NCBI RefSeq assembly: GCF_900683735.1 | Contig: NZ_LR215979.1 | Coordinates: 62,001-126,000, forward strand | Length of the DNA stretch: 64,000 bases | Direction: 5' to 3' | DNA from: Fusobacterium ulcerans ATCC 49185 | GTDB taxonomy: Bacteria; Fusobacteriota; Fusobacteriia; Fusobacteriales; Fusobacteriaceae | Notes under the pieces: generated by a model | Database searches by the model: none | What the model was told of the DNA's origin: nothing | Seen by the model: the letters and a program-made list of their open reading frames with translations, nothing else | Made by a program: the position numbers and the translations under genes | Shown here: positions 9,788 through 19,123 of the stretch, piece after piece | Numbering within the stretch: position 1 is the stretch's first letter | How the letters are laid out: each line of letters begins with the position of its first letter

Positions 9788-10224
9788 TGAAAACACAAAG
9801 AGTAAATCCAAATGCAATGAATCCTATGCAGATGAATAATATGTCATCTATGATGGGAATGATGAACAGCATTCAAAAAATAGGTAAGGGAAAAAGAAAA
9901 TATTCTATTATGCTGGACAAAAATAATAAAAAATTCTTAGCAAAATTTATAGATGAAGTAAAAAAACAATTTGCTTCTTCACCTTTAGGAGCACAAGGAC
10001 AAGGTGTCAGTGATTTTTTTGACTATGTAAAAAAAATGTGTGAAGATAAAAACCAAATGGAACTTAAAGTTAGTTTTGAAGAATATGAATTCCTTAAAAA
10101 AATGGTAATTGATTCTGTAAAAGGAATGGAAGCTATGGAATTCAAATGGTATCAACTTATCAAAAAAGGTATGATAAAAATGATGGTAAAACAATACAGA
10201 GAACTTCTAACAAAATTAAAATAG
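9787..10224 (+). CDS. Uncharacterised 145-aa protein, Met-rich N-terminus
   Basis: I do not recognise a family. The first 35 residues are rich in Met, Asn and Ser (NAMNPMQMNNMSSMMGMMNS) and likely disordered. The rest is a charged, mostly alpha-helical region with many Lys. No signal peptide, membrane segment or metal motif is seen. It starts on the last base of the Sua5 gene stop and lies 24 bp before murI, so it belongs to a three-gene operon. Codon use matches the neighbours, so it is a genuine gene. Confidence 0.75.
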   Translation: MKTQRVNPNAMNPMQMNNMSSMMGMMNSIQKIGKGKRKYSIMLDKNNKKFLAKFIDEVKKQFASSPLGAQGQGVSDFFDYVKKMCEDKNQMELKVSFEEYEFLKKMVIDSVKGMEAMEFKWYQLIKKGMIKMMVKQYRELLTKLK

Positions 10225-10248
10225 AATTGTTTTTATGAAGGGGGAGTA

Positions 10249-11040
10249 ATGAAGAAAGATTACAGTATTGGAGTATTTGACTCTGGAGTTGGAGGCACAA
10301 CTGTACTAAAAATAATGGCAGAAATATTACCCCATGAAAATATGATATATTATGCTGATAGCGGCAATGCTCCATATGGAAGAAAGACAGTAGAAGAATT
10401 ACAAAGTCTGTGTTTTAATATAATGGATTTCTTTCTTAAAAACAGATGCAAAGCTGTTGTTATAGCATGTAATACAGCTACAGCTGCTGCTTTAACTGCA
10501 ATAAAAGAAAGATATGATATACCTGTAATTGGAGTAATAAATCCTGGTTCAAGAGCAGCTGCAAGTGTCAGTAAAAATGGACATATTGCTGTCTTAGCAA
10601 CTCCTTTTACGGCTAATTCAAATGCTTATGGAGAGGAAATAAAGAAATTTGCTAAAAAGGCCTCTGTTTATCAGGAAGGATGTTCTGAACTATGTACTAT
10701 GATAGAAGAGGGATGGGAAACTTTTGAAGATAGAGGAGATATTTTAGATGAACATATATCTCAATTTCCAGGATCAGCAGATACATTAGTACTAGGCTGT
10801 ACTCATTATCCCATTATAAGGGAAGATATAGAAAAATATTTTTCTGGAAAAATAGTTGATCCAGCTAAAGAAACAGTAATTGAACTTATAGACACTTTAA
10901 GAGATGAAGATATGATGAATAATTCAAAAGAAAAAGGTAAAATAGAATTCTTTGTCAGTGGAGATAAGGAGCAATTTAGAAAAACAGCAGAAAAGTTTTT
11001 AGGATTTGAAGTTAAAAAACTTTACCAGATAGAAAAGTAA
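10249..11040 (+). CDS. murI: Glutamate racemase
   Basis: Supplies D-glutamate for peptidoglycan. The 263-aa enzyme has the signature GVFDSGVGGTTVLK at the N-terminus and both catalytic cysteines: ACNTATAAAL near residue 75 and LGCTHYP near residue 185. GGGGGAG ribosome site precedes the ATG. The gene ends at a strong hairpin shared with the convergent kinase gene. Confidence 0.96.
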   Translation: MKKDYSIGVFDSGVGGTTVLKIMAEILPHENMIYYADSGNAPYGRKTVEELQSLCFNIMDFFLKNRCKAVVIACNTATAAALTAIKERYDIPVIGVINPGSRAAASVSKNGHIAVLATPFTANSNAYGEEIKKFAKKASVYQEGCSELCTMIEEGWETFEDRGDILDEHISQFPGSADTLVLGCTHYPIIREDIEKYFSGKIVDPAKETVIELIDTLRDEDMMNNSKEKGKIEFFVSGDKEQFRKTAEKFLGFEVKKLYQIEK

Positions 11041-11050
11041 TTAAAATATA

Positions 11051-11084
11051 AAGAAGTATCCTTTAAAAAGATACTTCTTTTTTT
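11051..11084 (+). terminator. Terminator after murI, overlapping the convergent gene end
   Basis: AAGAAGTATC and GATACTTCTT make a perfect 10-bp stem, followed by TTTTT on the + strand. The stop codon of the minus-strand kinase gene (11063-11065) sits in the loop, so the right arm encodes its last residues. On the minus strand the stem is followed by a weaker TTTATATTTT. Confidence 0.9.
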
Positions 11085-11980
11085 GTTATATACCATGATG
11101 GAATAATTTTTTCAAATCCATCAAAATGCTTATAGGTTTCATAATATCTATTTTTCATTCCATTGATTTCATTGTCATCAAAATTTTCTGCCCATGCTAT
11201 TGAAATTAATGATGAAAGAGCACAATAAAAAGAAAAGTTTTTCCAAAATACATGAGATGGTTCATCCTTGAAATAACCATGAATCTGTCCAATAGAAAAA
11301 GGGATACTGATTTCCATACTGAAGCTTTGCAGTTTAAAAAACTCCTCATACCTATTGCCATAACTGTAACGATTAAAGTCAATAACACCTATATGTTCAT
11401 CAGGGGTAAGAATGAGATTTCCAACATGAAAATCACCATGGAGATAAACAGCAGGAGAGGAATTTACTAGATCTATATTATTTCTAACATATTTTAAAAC
11501 CTTAGAATCATTTTTAACTCTATTGGAACCTTTTTCAAAATTTTCTAATTTCCAAAGATGATATTTATCTTTATTTGGAGGGATATCTTTTTCTTCTACT
11601 GGGATAGAATGAATCTTTTTTAATATCTGGCCAGCTTCAATTCCCAAAAGATATTGTTTCTTTTCAGATAAATGAGACAGGGTTTCATATAATGTTTTTC
11701 CATCAATCCAATTTAATATCATATATACATAAGAATCTTTAATATCTTTTCCAAAATATAAAGCCTTAGACATTTGGAAATCTAAGGCATTTACTATTTT
11801 TATAAATTCAAACTCTTTTCTTTTGCTTTCGTAAAGTTTAATATCAGAAGTACGAAGAAGAAGCTTCTCATTATCTTTGGTTTCAATATAATATTTTTTA
11901 TCATTTGACCAACCTTTTTTTATTTCAGATATAACTTTCCAATTTTCTCTGAAAGGTATATCTTTAAATGAAGAAAGCAT
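11063..11980 (-). CDS. Aminoglycoside/choline-kinase-like phosphotransferase
   Basis: A 305-aa protein of the APH/choline kinase fold. The catalytic loop HGDFHVGNLIL and the metal-binding IDFNRYSYGNRYEEF are clear, and an N-terminal lobe with LLRTSD precedes them. Family members phosphorylate small alcohols, aminoglycosides or similar; the substrate is not predictable and resistance should not be assumed. GAGGTGATAGAAA precedes the ATG. It starts 18 bp after trpS and is probably in its transcript. Confidence 0.8.
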   Translation of the reverse strand: MLSSFKDIPFRENWKVISEIKKGWSNDKKYYIETKDNEKLLLRTSDIKLYESKRKEFEFIKIVNALDFQMSKALYFGKDIKDSYVYMILNWIDGKTLYETLSHLSEKKQYLLGIEAGQILKKIHSIPVEEKDIPPNKDKYHLWKLENFEKGSNRVKNDSKVLKYVRNNIDLVNSSPAVYLHGDFHVGNLILTPDEHIGVIDFNRYSYGNRYEEFFKLQSFSMEISIPFSIGQIHGYFKDEPSHVFWKNFSFYCALSSLISIAWAENFDDNEINGMKNRYYETYKHFDGFEKIIPSWYITKKEVSF

Positions 11981-11998
11981 TTTCTATCACCTCAATTT

Positions 11999-12985
11999 TT
12001 ATTTATAAGCATTTCCTATAAGACCTACAGCTTCTTTAGCTCTCATTATTTTCTCTCTGGCAATAGCTCTTGCTTTTTTAGCTCCCTCATTAAGAACTTC
12101 CTGTACATAGGCACTGTTTTCTACTAAATGTTCTCTTCTCTCTCTTGCTTTTCCAAAATATTCAAGGATAGCATTTAAAAGTTCAGTTTTAGCATGTCCA
12201 TATCCGAAGTTTCCAGCAAGGAATTTTTCTTTAAGTTCATTTTGTTTTTCAATAGAAGCAAAAAGAGAATAAAGTTTTGCTATATTATTATTTGGATCTT
12301 TTGGTTCTTCTAAAGGAGTAGAATCAGTAACTATACTCATAACTTGTTTTTTTAGTTCTTTTTTAGAAGCGAACATATTTATTGTATTTCCATAAGATTT
12401 ACTCATTTTTTGTCCATCTGTTCCTGGAATAACTGCAAGATCATCCATTATAAGAGGATCAGGAAGTTTGAAAAGTTCAACTCCATATTGCTGATTAAAT
12501 TTCATAGCTATATCTCTTGTCATTTCAAGATGCTGTTTTTGGTCTTTTCCAACTGGAACTATATCAGTATCATAAATAAGAATATCAGCAGCCATAAGCA
12601 CAGGGTAAGTCATAAGTCCAGCATTTGGAGTGAAACCTTTAGCTATTTTATCTTTATATGAATGTCCTCTTTCTAATAATCCTACAGGAGTAACATTTGA
12701 AAGAAGCCAAGAAAGCTCAACATGTTCTGGTATATCAGATTGAAGAAAGATAGTAGACTTCTCAGGATCTAATCCAAGAGCAAGATAATCCAATACAATA
12801 TTGTATGTATTTTCCTTTAAAGATTTTGGATCAGTAAGAGAAGTAAGTGAGTGATAGTCAGCGATAAAGTAGAAACCTTCAAATTCGCCACTGTTTTGAT
12901 TTTTTACGAACTGGCTGATTGCACCAAAGTAGTTTCCAAGATGAAGGATCCCGCTAGGTTGAATACCAGATAAACTTCTTTTCAT
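11999..12985 (-). CDS. trpS: Tryptophanyl-tRNA synthetase
   Basis: A 328-aa class I synthetase. The HIGH-like motif is in GIQPSGILHLGNYFGAI at the N-terminus, and the KMSKS loop is intact in DGQKMSKSYGN near residue 195. The chosen ATG at 12985 follows AGGAGGAATTTCT; a longer frame from 13027 would add 14 residues upstream of the ribosome site and is rejected. Confidence 0.96.
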   Translation of the reverse strand: MKRSLSGIQPSGILHLGNYFGAISQFVKNQNSGEFEGFYFIADYHSLTSLTDPKSLKENTYNIVLDYLALGLDPEKSTIFLQSDIPEHVELSWLLSNVTPVGLLERGHSYKDKIAKGFTPNAGLMTYPVLMAADILIYDTDIVPVGKDQKQHLEMTRDIAMKFNQQYGVELFKLPDPLIMDDLAVIPGTDGQKMSKSYGNTINMFASKKELKKQVMSIVTDSTPLEEPKDPNNNIAKLYSLFASIEKQNELKEKFLAGNFGYGHAKTELLNAILEYFGKARERREHLVENSAYVQEVLNEGAKKARAIAREKIMRAKEAVGLIGNAYK

Positions 12986-13017
12986 AGAAATTCCTCCTAA
13001 AACTAAATATATTCTAC

Positions 13018-13046
13018 ATAGTACCATATATATAAAAAAAATTCAA
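13018..13046 (-). promoter_or_regulatory. Sigma70 promoter for trpS
   Basis: On the minus strand TTGAAT, 17 bases, then TACTAT, about 33 bases before the trpS start codon. It lies back to back with a + strand TATAAT at 13081-13086 that likely serves the ROK kinase gene. Confidence 0.65.
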
Positions 13047-13132
13047 TAATACAGCTCTTTTTAAAAAAGAAGTAATATAGTATAATGAAGTAGACAAACA
13101 GAAAAATAGAAAGAAAATTTTGGAGGGATAAT

Positions 13133-14080
13133 ATGGATTATTATGTGGGAATCGATTTAGGTGGAACAAACACTAAAATAGGATTATTGAATATAGAAGG
13201 AGATATATTGAAAAGTTCCATAATAAAGACTCTTTCTTCAGAAGGGGTAGACAAAACAATGGAACGAATCTGGAGTGTTATACAGGAACTTGCAAAAGAA
13301 ACAGATGTAAATATAGAAAATGTAAAAGGAATAGGAATGGGAATTCCTGGACCTGTGGAGGATCAAAGCATAGTTGCATTTTTTGCAAACTTTCCATGGG
13401 GAACTAATGTAAATGTAAAAGAGAAACTGGAAAAAATAACAGGAATAGAAACTAAATTAGACAATGATGCTAATATCATAGCATTGGGAGAAGCAAAATA
13501 TGGAGCTGCAAAGGGAAGTAAAAGCAGTGTAACAGTTGCACTTGGAACAGGTATTGGTGGAGGAATATATGTAAATGGAATGCTTATATCTGGATTCAAA
13601 GGTGCTGGTGGAGAAATAGGACATATGAAAATAGTAAAAGATGGAAGGGTATGTGGATGCGGACAGAAAGGATGTTTTGAAGCTTATGCTTCAGCTACAG
13701 GATTGATAAGAGAAGCTGTATCAAGACTTACTGTGAACAAACAGAATCTTCTTTATACTATGATAGAAGGAAATATAGCTGGACTGGAAGCAAAAGATAT
13801 ATTTGATGCTGCTAAAGAGGGAGATGCTTTTTCATTAGATCTTGTTGACTATGAGGCAGAGTATTTAGCTATGGGAATAGCTAATATTTTAAATATAATA
13901 AATCCAGAAACAATAGTTTTAGGAGGAGGAGTTGCTTTAGCTGGAGATATACTTCTGGATCCTCTTAGAAAAAAATTAGAAAAGTATGCTCTTCCAGTTA
14001 CGTTGGAAGATTTGAAAATTGTTCAGGGAATACTAGGAAATGAAGCAGGAATAAAAGGTGCAGTAGGGCTTTTCTCATAA
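13133..14080 (+). CDS. ROK family sugar kinase (glucokinase-like)
   Basis: A 315-aa ATP-dependent sugar kinase. The phosphate-binding motif GIDLGGTNTKIGLL starts the protein, the catalytic region has LDNDAN near residue 115, and the ROK zinc motif CGCGQKGCFEAYAS is near residue 180. The length and motifs fit glucokinase (GlcK type). Its position just upstream of a galactose/glucose-type ABC importer supports a role in phosphorylating imported hexose, but there is a separate promoter for the importer. GGAGGG precedes the ATG. Confidence 0.87.
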   Translation: MDYYVGIDLGGTNTKIGLLNIEGDILKSSIIKTLSSEGVDKTMERIWSVIQELAKETDVNIENVKGIGMGIPGPVEDQSIVAFFANFPWGTNVNVKEKLEKITGIETKLDNDANIIALGEAKYGAAKGSKSSVTVALGTGIGGGIYVNGMLISGFKGAGGEIGHMKIVKDGRVCGCGQKGCFEAYASATGLIREAVSRLTVNKQNLLYTMIEGNIAGLEAKDIFDAAKEGDAFSLDLVDYEAEYLAMGIANILNIINPETIVLGGGVALAGDILLDPLRKKLEKYALPVTLEDLKIVQGILGNEAGIKGAVGLFS

Positions 14081-14171
14081 AAACAATATGAGTTTATAAA
14101 AAACATTCTAGCAGAAAATTGAATTATTATTCCCTAGTTTATAAAGTTTTTAGAATTTTTATGTAAAGATA

Positions 14172-14200
14172 TTGACAAAGCTTGAATAAAAGATTATATT
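14172..14200 (+). promoter_or_regulatory. Strong sigma70 promoter for mglBAC
   Basis: Consensus TTGACA, exactly 17 bases, then TATATT. About 97 bases of untranslated leader follow before mglB, containing the inverted repeat at 14248-14278. Confidence 0.85.
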
Positions 14201-14247
14201 AATTAGTGAAAGTATAGTTTTAAAATCTTAGTTTCATAAATAAATTG

Positions 14248-14278
14248 TAAAGTTCTAAAAAAGAACATGAGAACTTTA
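14248..14278 (+). promoter_or_regulatory. Inverted repeat in mglB leader (operator or mRNA hairpin)
   Basis: TAAAGTTCT and AGAACTTTA, a perfect 9-bp repeat, are separated by 13 bases. An internal GTTCT-AAAAA-AGAAC repeat shares its left arm. It lies 26 bases upstream of the mglB start codon and just before its ribosome site. It could be a repressor site downstream of the promoter, or alternative RNA hairpins. Confidence 0.5.
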
Positions 14279-14303
14279 TAAAAACTTAGGAGGTATTTTA
14301 GCT

Positions 14304-15341
14304 ATGAAAAAAACAAGTTTAATATTGGGGGCACTATTATTAGTAGCAGGGTTAGCTGGATGTGGAGAGAAAAAAGAAGCAGCTCCTACAGATACAGCAG
14401 CAGCACCAAAAGCAGAGAAAAAATTAAGAATAGGTTTTACAGCTTATAAATTTGACGATAACTTTATTGCTCTATACAGAAAAGTTGTATTAGACGAAGC
14501 TAAGAAAATAGAAGACAAAGTTGATTTAACAATGGTTGATTCTCAAAACAGCCAACAAACTCAAAATGACCAAATTGATGTAATGCTTTCTAAAGGAACA
14601 GATGCATTAGCAGTCAACTTAGTTGACCCAGCAGCTGGACAAACAGTAATGGAAAAAATTAAAGCTGAAAATGTACCAGTTGTATTTTATAATAAAAAAC
14701 CTGCAAAGGAAGTTTTAGCAGCTTATGATAAAGCTTATTATGTAGGAATCGACCCTAATGCTCAAGGAATAGCTCAAGGGGAACTTATCATGAAAGCTTG
14801 GAAAGCTAATCCAGATTTAGACTTAAATAAAGATGGAAAAATCCAATATGTAATGATTAAAGGAGAACCAGGACATCCAGATGCTGAAGCAAGAACTATT
14901 TATTCAATCAAAACTTTAAATGATAATGGAATAGAAACTGAAGAATTACATCTAGATGCTGCTATGTGGGATACTGCACAAGCAAAAGATAAAATGGATG
15001 CATGGTTATCAGGACCTAATGGAGATAAAATTGAAGTTGTTATCTGTAATAATGATGGAATGGCTTTAGGAGCTATTGAATCAATGAAAGCTGTTGGAAA
15101 GAAACTTCCAGTATTTGGAGTAGATGCTTTACCAGAAGCTATTGTTAAGATTGAAGCTGGAGAAATGGCTGGAACTGTTCTTAATGATGCTAAAGGTCAA
15201 GGAAAAGCTACTTGGGATATGGTAGTTAATCTAGCAGAAGGAAAAGCTCCAACTGAAGGAACTGAATGGAAATTAGATGAAAAAGAAATTTTAATACCTA
15301 GTATTGGAATTGATAAAGATAATGTAGCAGAATTTAAATAA
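14304..15341 (+). CDS. mglB: Galactose/glucose-type ABC transporter substrate-binding lipoprotein
   Basis: Captures a sugar (galactose, methyl-galactoside or glucose by homology) outside the inner membrane. The 345-aa precursor has a signal peptide with lipobox LAGC (lipid-modified Cys near residue 20), an Ala/Thr-rich linker, then a periplasmic binding fold of the LacI-like pentose/hexose family (e.g. [24 protein letters not shown]). A lipid anchor replaces the soluble form of E. coli MglB. It has its own strong promoter, and a hairpin separates it from mglA, which suits higher expression than the rest of the operon. Confidence 0.92.
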   Translation: MKKTSLILGALLLVAGLAGCGEKKEAAPTDTAAAPKAEKKLRIGFTAYKFDDNFIALYRKVVLDEAKKIEDKVDLTMVDSQNSQQTQNDQIDVMLSKGTDALAVNLVDPAAGQTVMEKIKAENVPVVFYNKKPAKEVLAAYDKAYYVGIDPNAQGIAQGELIMKAWKANPDLDLNKDGKIQYVMIKGEPGHPDAEARTIYSIKTLNDNGIETEELHLDAAMWDTAQAKDKMDAWLSGPNGDKIEVVICNNDGMALGAIESMKAVGKKLPVFGVDALPEAIVKIEAGEMAGTVLNDAKGQGKATWDMVVNLAEGKAPTEGTEWKLDEKEILIPSIGIDKDNVAEFK

Positions 15342-15364
15342 GATAAAATTATATAAATAAATTA

Positions 15365-15418
15365 TTTTGGGAAGAGAAGGGGGATTGTTTTGTAGACACA
15401 TCTCCCTTTTTCCCAAAA
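15365..15418 (+). terminator. Intercistronic hairpin between mglB and mglA
   Basis: Outer arms TTTTGGGA (15365-15372) and TCCCAAAA (15411-15418) plus inner AGGGGGAT/ATCTCCCT form a long stem. It is followed by AAAAGGAT rather than T's. This probably protects the mglB 3' end or gives partial termination, raising binding protein over transporter. Confidence 0.65.
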
Positions 15419-15458
15419 AGGATATAGAAAAGAAAGTTAGTTATAGTGAGGAGACAAT

Positions 15459-16961
15459 ATGAAAAATTTAGAATATATGCTAGAAATGGATAATATCTCT
15501 AAAGAGTTTCCGGGGGTAAAAGCATTAGATGGGGCTAATTTGAAAGTTAGACCTCACTCTGTTCATGCACTTATGGGTGAGAATGGTGCTGGAAAATCAA
15601 CTCTGATGAAATGTTTATTTGGAATCTATGAGAAAGATAGTGGAAAGATACTTTTTGAAGGGAAAGAAATAAACTTTACTTCTGCAAAGGAAGCTCTAGA
15701 TAATGGAGTATCAATGGTTCATCAAGAACTTAATCAAGTACTTCAAAGAAATGTGCTTGATAATATCTGGCTTGGAAGATACCCGCAAAAAGGATTTTTT
15801 ATAGATGAGAAAAAAATGTATAATGACACTAAAAAAATATTTGAAGAACTTGAGATAGATGTAGATCCACGTTCAAAAGTAGCAGACCTAGCTGTTTCAG
15901 AAAGACAAATGATAGAAATAGCAAAAGCAGTATCATATAATTCGAAAATAATCGTGATGGACGAACCAACTTCTTCACTTACTGAAAAAGAGGTAGAACA
16001 TCTGTTTAAAATAATTAATAAATTAAGAGATAGAGGATGCGGAATTGTATATATTTCTCATAAAATGGAAGAGATAAAAGCTATATCTGATGATATAACT
16101 ATCCTTAGAGATGGTAAATGGATAGCTACAGAATCAGTTGCAGATCTTTCAACTGACCAAATAATAAATATGATGGTAGGAAGAGATTTGACTAATCGTT
16201 TTCCTCCAAAAGATAATGTGGTAAAAGAGTGTATTTTAAAGGTTGAAGGACTTACAGCTGCAAAACAGCCATCTATTAATAATATCAGCTTTGAACTTCA
16301 TAAAGGTGAAATATTGGGAGTAGCTGGACTGGTTGGAGCCAAGAGAACAGATATTGTAGAAACAATATTTGGTATAAGAGAAAAAGCAGCAGGAAATATA
16401 TTTTTAAATGGAAAGGAAGTTAAAAATAAGACTCCTAATGAAGCAATAGAAAATGGATTTGCTTTAGTAACAGAGGAACGTAGAGCTACAGGTATATACA
16501 GTATGCTGAATGTAGGTTTCAACTCAACTATTTCAAATCTTGATAGATATTTAAGTAAATTCCGTTTATTAAGTGATAAGGGGATTAAAAAAGATACTCA
16601 ATGGGTAATTGACAGTATGAGAGTAAAAACACCTTCTCAATCAACAAGTATAGGTTCTTTGTCTGGAGGAAATCAGCAGAAAGTAATATTAGGAAGATGG
16701 CTTTTAACAGAGCCAGATGTACTTATGCTGGATGAACCTACAAGAGGAATAGATGTTTTGGCAAAGTTTGAAATTTATCAGCTTATGATTGAACTTGCTA
16801 AAAAAGATAAAGGAATTATTATGATTTCTTCTGAAATGCCAGAACTTCTGGGAGTAACAGACAGAATACTTGTTATGAGTAATGGTAGAGTTGCAGGGAT
16901 AGTAAAAACATCTGAAACAACTCAGGAAGAAATAATGACTTTATCAGCAAAATATCTATAG
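15459..16961 (+). CDS. mglA: Galactose-type sugar ABC transporter ATPase (fused dimer)
   Basis: A 500-aa protein with two ABC cassettes in tandem, as in MglA/RbsA/XylG. The first has intact Walker [10 protein letters not shown] (near residue 45), [12 protein letters not shown] and Walker [10 protein letters not shown]. The second has a degenerate Walker A ([12 protein letters not shown]), normal for this family, but a good LSGGNQQK signature and [11 protein letters not shown]. It energises sugar uptake with MglC. GAGGAG precedes the ATG; the next gene starts 18 bp later. Confidence 0.95.
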   Translation: MKNLEYMLEMDNISKEFPGVKALDGANLKVRPHSVHALMGENGAGKSTLMKCLFGIYEKDSGKILFEGKEINFTSAKEALDNGVSMVHQELNQVLQRNVLDNIWLGRYPQKGFFIDEKKMYNDTKKIFEELEIDVDPRSKVADLAVSERQMIEIAKAVSYNSKIIVMDEPTSSLTEKEVEHLFKIINKLRDRGCGIVYISHKMEEIKAISDDITILRDGKWIATESVADLSTDQIINMMVGRDLTNRFPPKDNVVKECILKVEGLTAAKQPSINNISFELHKGEILGVAGLVGAKRTDIVETIFGIREKAAGNIFLNGKEVKNKTPNEAIENGFALVTEERRATGIYSMLNVGFNSTISNLDRYLSKFRLLSDKGIKKDTQWVIDSMRVKTPSQSTSIGSLSGGNQQKVILGRWLLTEPDVLMLDEPTRGIDVLAKFEIYQLMIELAKKDKGIIMISSEMPELLGVTDRILVMSNGRVAGIVKTSETTQEEIMTLSAKYL

Positions 16962-16979
16962 AAAAAAAGGGAGAAAAAA

Positions 16980-17999
16980 ATGAATATACGTACAAAAGAT
17001 GGAAAAATTGATTTTAAAAAATTATTTATACAAAGTGGACTTTATCTTGTTCTTTTCTTGATGCTGATTTTAATAATAGCTAAAGAACCTTCGTTTTTAA
17101 GTATAAGAAATTTTAAGAATATTCTTACTCAATCATCAGTTAGAGCAATTATAGCTCTTGGAGTTGCTGGATTGATTGTAACTCAAGGTACTGACCTTTC
17201 AGTAGGTAGACAGGTAGGATTTTCAGCTGTTATCTCTGCAACATTGCTGCAGGCCACTACCAATGTAAATAAAGTATTTCCTAATTTAGAGGAATTCCCA
17301 GTTATTGGAGCAATTCTAATTGTAATGGTTGTAGGTATGATAATTGGATCAATAAATGGTCTTATAGTTGCAAAACTTAATGTTCATCCCTTTATTGCTA
17401 CTTTGGGAATGATGACTATTGTTTATGGAATCAATTCATTATATTATGACTATGTTGGTGCTTCTCCAATATCAGGATTCAGTAAAAGTTACAGTTCATT
17501 TGCACAGGGATATATAGGAACTCCAAGTTTTAATATGTCTTATCTTATTATATATGCTGCAATTGCTACTGTAATAATGTGGATATTGTGGAATAAAACA
17601 AAATTTGGAAAAAATGTTTTTGCTGTTGGTGGAAATCCAGAAGCAGCAAAAGTATCTGGAGTAAATGTAGCTTGGACACTTGTAAAAATATATGCCCTAT
17701 CAGGAATGTATTATGCTTTTGGTGGATTGCTTGAGGCTGGACGTATTGGATCAGCAACAAACAACTTAGGAAATATGTATGAAATGGATGCCATTGCAGC
17801 CTGTGTTATTGGTGGAGTTTCATTTTATGGAGGAGTTGGAAAGATATCTGGGGTAATAACAGGAGTTATCATCCTTACTGTTATCAACTATGGTTTGACT
17901 TATGTAGGAGTAAGTCCATACTGGCAATATATCATAAAAGGTATGATAATTGTAGCTGCTGTGGCATTTGATGCTATCAAATACTCTAAGAAAAAATAG
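16980..17999 (+). CDS. mglC: Galactose-type sugar ABC transporter permease
   Basis: A 339-aa inner-membrane permease with about 8-10 hydrophobic segments and the family pattern GVAGLIVTQGTDLSVG (cf. LTGGIDLSVG in RbsC). The ARIGSATNNLGNMYEMDAIAACVIGGVSF motif near residue 255 is the conserved cytoplasmic loop that contacts the ATPase. GGGAG precedes the ATG. It closes the mglBAC operon and is followed by a terminator. Confidence 0.95.
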   Translation: MNIRTKDGKIDFKKLFIQSGLYLVLFLMLILIIAKEPSFLSIRNFKNILTQSSVRAIIALGVAGLIVTQGTDLSVGRQVGFSAVISATLLQATTNVNKVFPNLEEFPVIGAILIVMVVGMIIGSINGLIVAKLNVHPFIATLGMMTIVYGINSLYYDYVGASPISGFSKSYSSFAQGYIGTPSFNMSYLIIYAAIATVIMWILWNKTKFGKNVFAVGGNPEAAKVSGVNVAWTLVKIYALSGMYYAFGGLLEAGRIGSATNNLGNMYEMDAIAACVIGGVSFYGGVGKISGVITGVIILTVINYGLTYVGVSPYWQYIIKGMIIVAAVAFDAIKYSKKK

Positions 18000-18034
18000 T
18001 TGAAACATTATAACATACAGAGAAAATAAATTTT

Positions 18035-18066
18035 GAGCCTGGCTTGTAGAAGTCAGGCTTTTTTTA
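18035..18066 (+). terminator. Intrinsic terminator after mglC
   Basis: AGCCTGGCTT and AAGTCAGGCTT pair around a GTAG loop (one G-U), followed by TTTTTT. Confidence 0.88.
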
Positions 18067-18087
18067 CAGATATCTTCCATCCTCACA

Positions 18088-18116
18088 TTGACAAAATGTC
18101 GAATCTACAATATAAT
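18088..18116 (+). promoter_or_regulatory. Consensus sigma70 promoter for the AraC regulator
   Basis: TTGACA, exactly 17 bases and TATAAT: a perfect match to both hexamers. The spacer reads AAATGTCGAATCTACAA, which resembles the putative GntR operators at 37111 and 38052. A perfect promoter for a regulator suggests it is held down by a repressor. Confidence 0.85.
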
Positions 18117-18189
18117 TATATAGACATAAAAGCATATAATCAACAAGTATATAGACTAATAATATAACTATAACGACTAAGGAGTAAAA

Positions 18190-19110
18190 ATGCAGTGTAC
18201 TAAGATACTAACTGATAAAAATAATGAAGAACTTGCTGTACATGGAAATTATGAATTTCCCTGTGCTGTATATTTTTCAGATGTATCTAAATATACAGCT
18301 GGAGAGATAGCATGGCACTGGCATAAAGAAATAGAGATAATAACTATATACAAAGGGACACTCTATATTGAGATAGAAAATAAAAAGTTTACTCTTAAAA
18401 AAGGAGAAAGTCTTTTTATAAATTCAGAAGAGATGCATTTTATGAGAATGGATGCAAGAGAGGAATGTAGAATAATATCTTTTGTATTTGATAAAGTGCT
18501 GATATGTGGAGAAAAGGGGAGTAAGATAGATCAGAAATACATAATACCTCTTATTAACTGCAAGGAGCTTTCAGCATTGGAGCTAACAGAAGAGGATTCT
18601 CAGAAACTCATACAAGGATATTTTTCCTATGCTGATGAAATATTAGGCTATGAAATAGTAATAAGAAATGTACTAAGTGAAATACTCTTGAATATAGTGA
18701 GAGAAAATCAGGAGCTTTTAGAAAAATCCAATGGGAGTAATAATACAGACAGAGAACGAATGAAGTATATGCTGACTTTTATACATAAAAATTACTCTGA
18801 AGATATAAGTCTTGGAGATATAGCAAAGGAAGCATTTATAGGAGAAAGGGAAGCATTGAGATGTTTTGCAAGAACAATAGGAACATCACCAATAGAATAT
18901 CTACAGAAATATCGGATATATACAGCAGCAGAACTCCTTAGAAAAAGTGAACTTCCAGTAACAGAGATATGCTTGCAGGCTGGATTTAATAGTCCAAGCT
19001 ACTTTTCAAAAGTATTTTGCAGAATGCTGGGAATGACTCCAAGAGAATACAGAAAAAATAAATTAAATTTAGATATAAAAAACAAGATTTTTTTATTAGA
19101 TGACAAATAA
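18190..19110 (+). CDS. AraC-family regulator with cupin sensor domain
   Basis: A 306-aa transcription regulator. Residues about 15-110 form a cupin-like sugar-sensing domain (WHWHKEIEIITIYKGTLYIEI). Residues about 195-290 carry the paired AraC helix-turn-helix (ISLGDIAKEAFIGEREALRCFARTIG, then ICLQAGFNSPSYFSKVFCRMLGMTPREYRK). It follows mglBAC and may control sugar uptake genes, but it has its own strong promoter and terminator, so the target is only inferred. GGAG precedes the ATG. Confidence 0.9.
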   Translation: MQCTKILTDKNNEELAVHGNYEFPCAVYFSDVSKYTAGEIAWHWHKEIEIITIYKGTLYIEIENKKFTLKKGESLFINSEEMHFMRMDAREECRIISFVFDKVLICGEKGSKIDQKYIIPLINCKELSALELTEEDSQKLIQGYFSYADEILGYEIVIRNVLSEILLNIVRENQELLEKSNGSNNTDRERMKYMLTFIHKNYSEDISLGDIAKEAFIGEREALRCFARTIGTSPIEYLQKYRIYTAAELLRKSELPVTEICLQAGFNSPSYFSKVFCRMLGMTPREYRKNKLNLDIKNKIFLLDDK

Positions 19111-19123
19111 ATAATTTTTATTG

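Noticed and set aside
11063-11980. Kinase gene as an aminoglycoside resistance gene
   Set aside because: The fold is shared by many small-molecule kinases; the gene sits behind trpS with native codon use and no mobile context.
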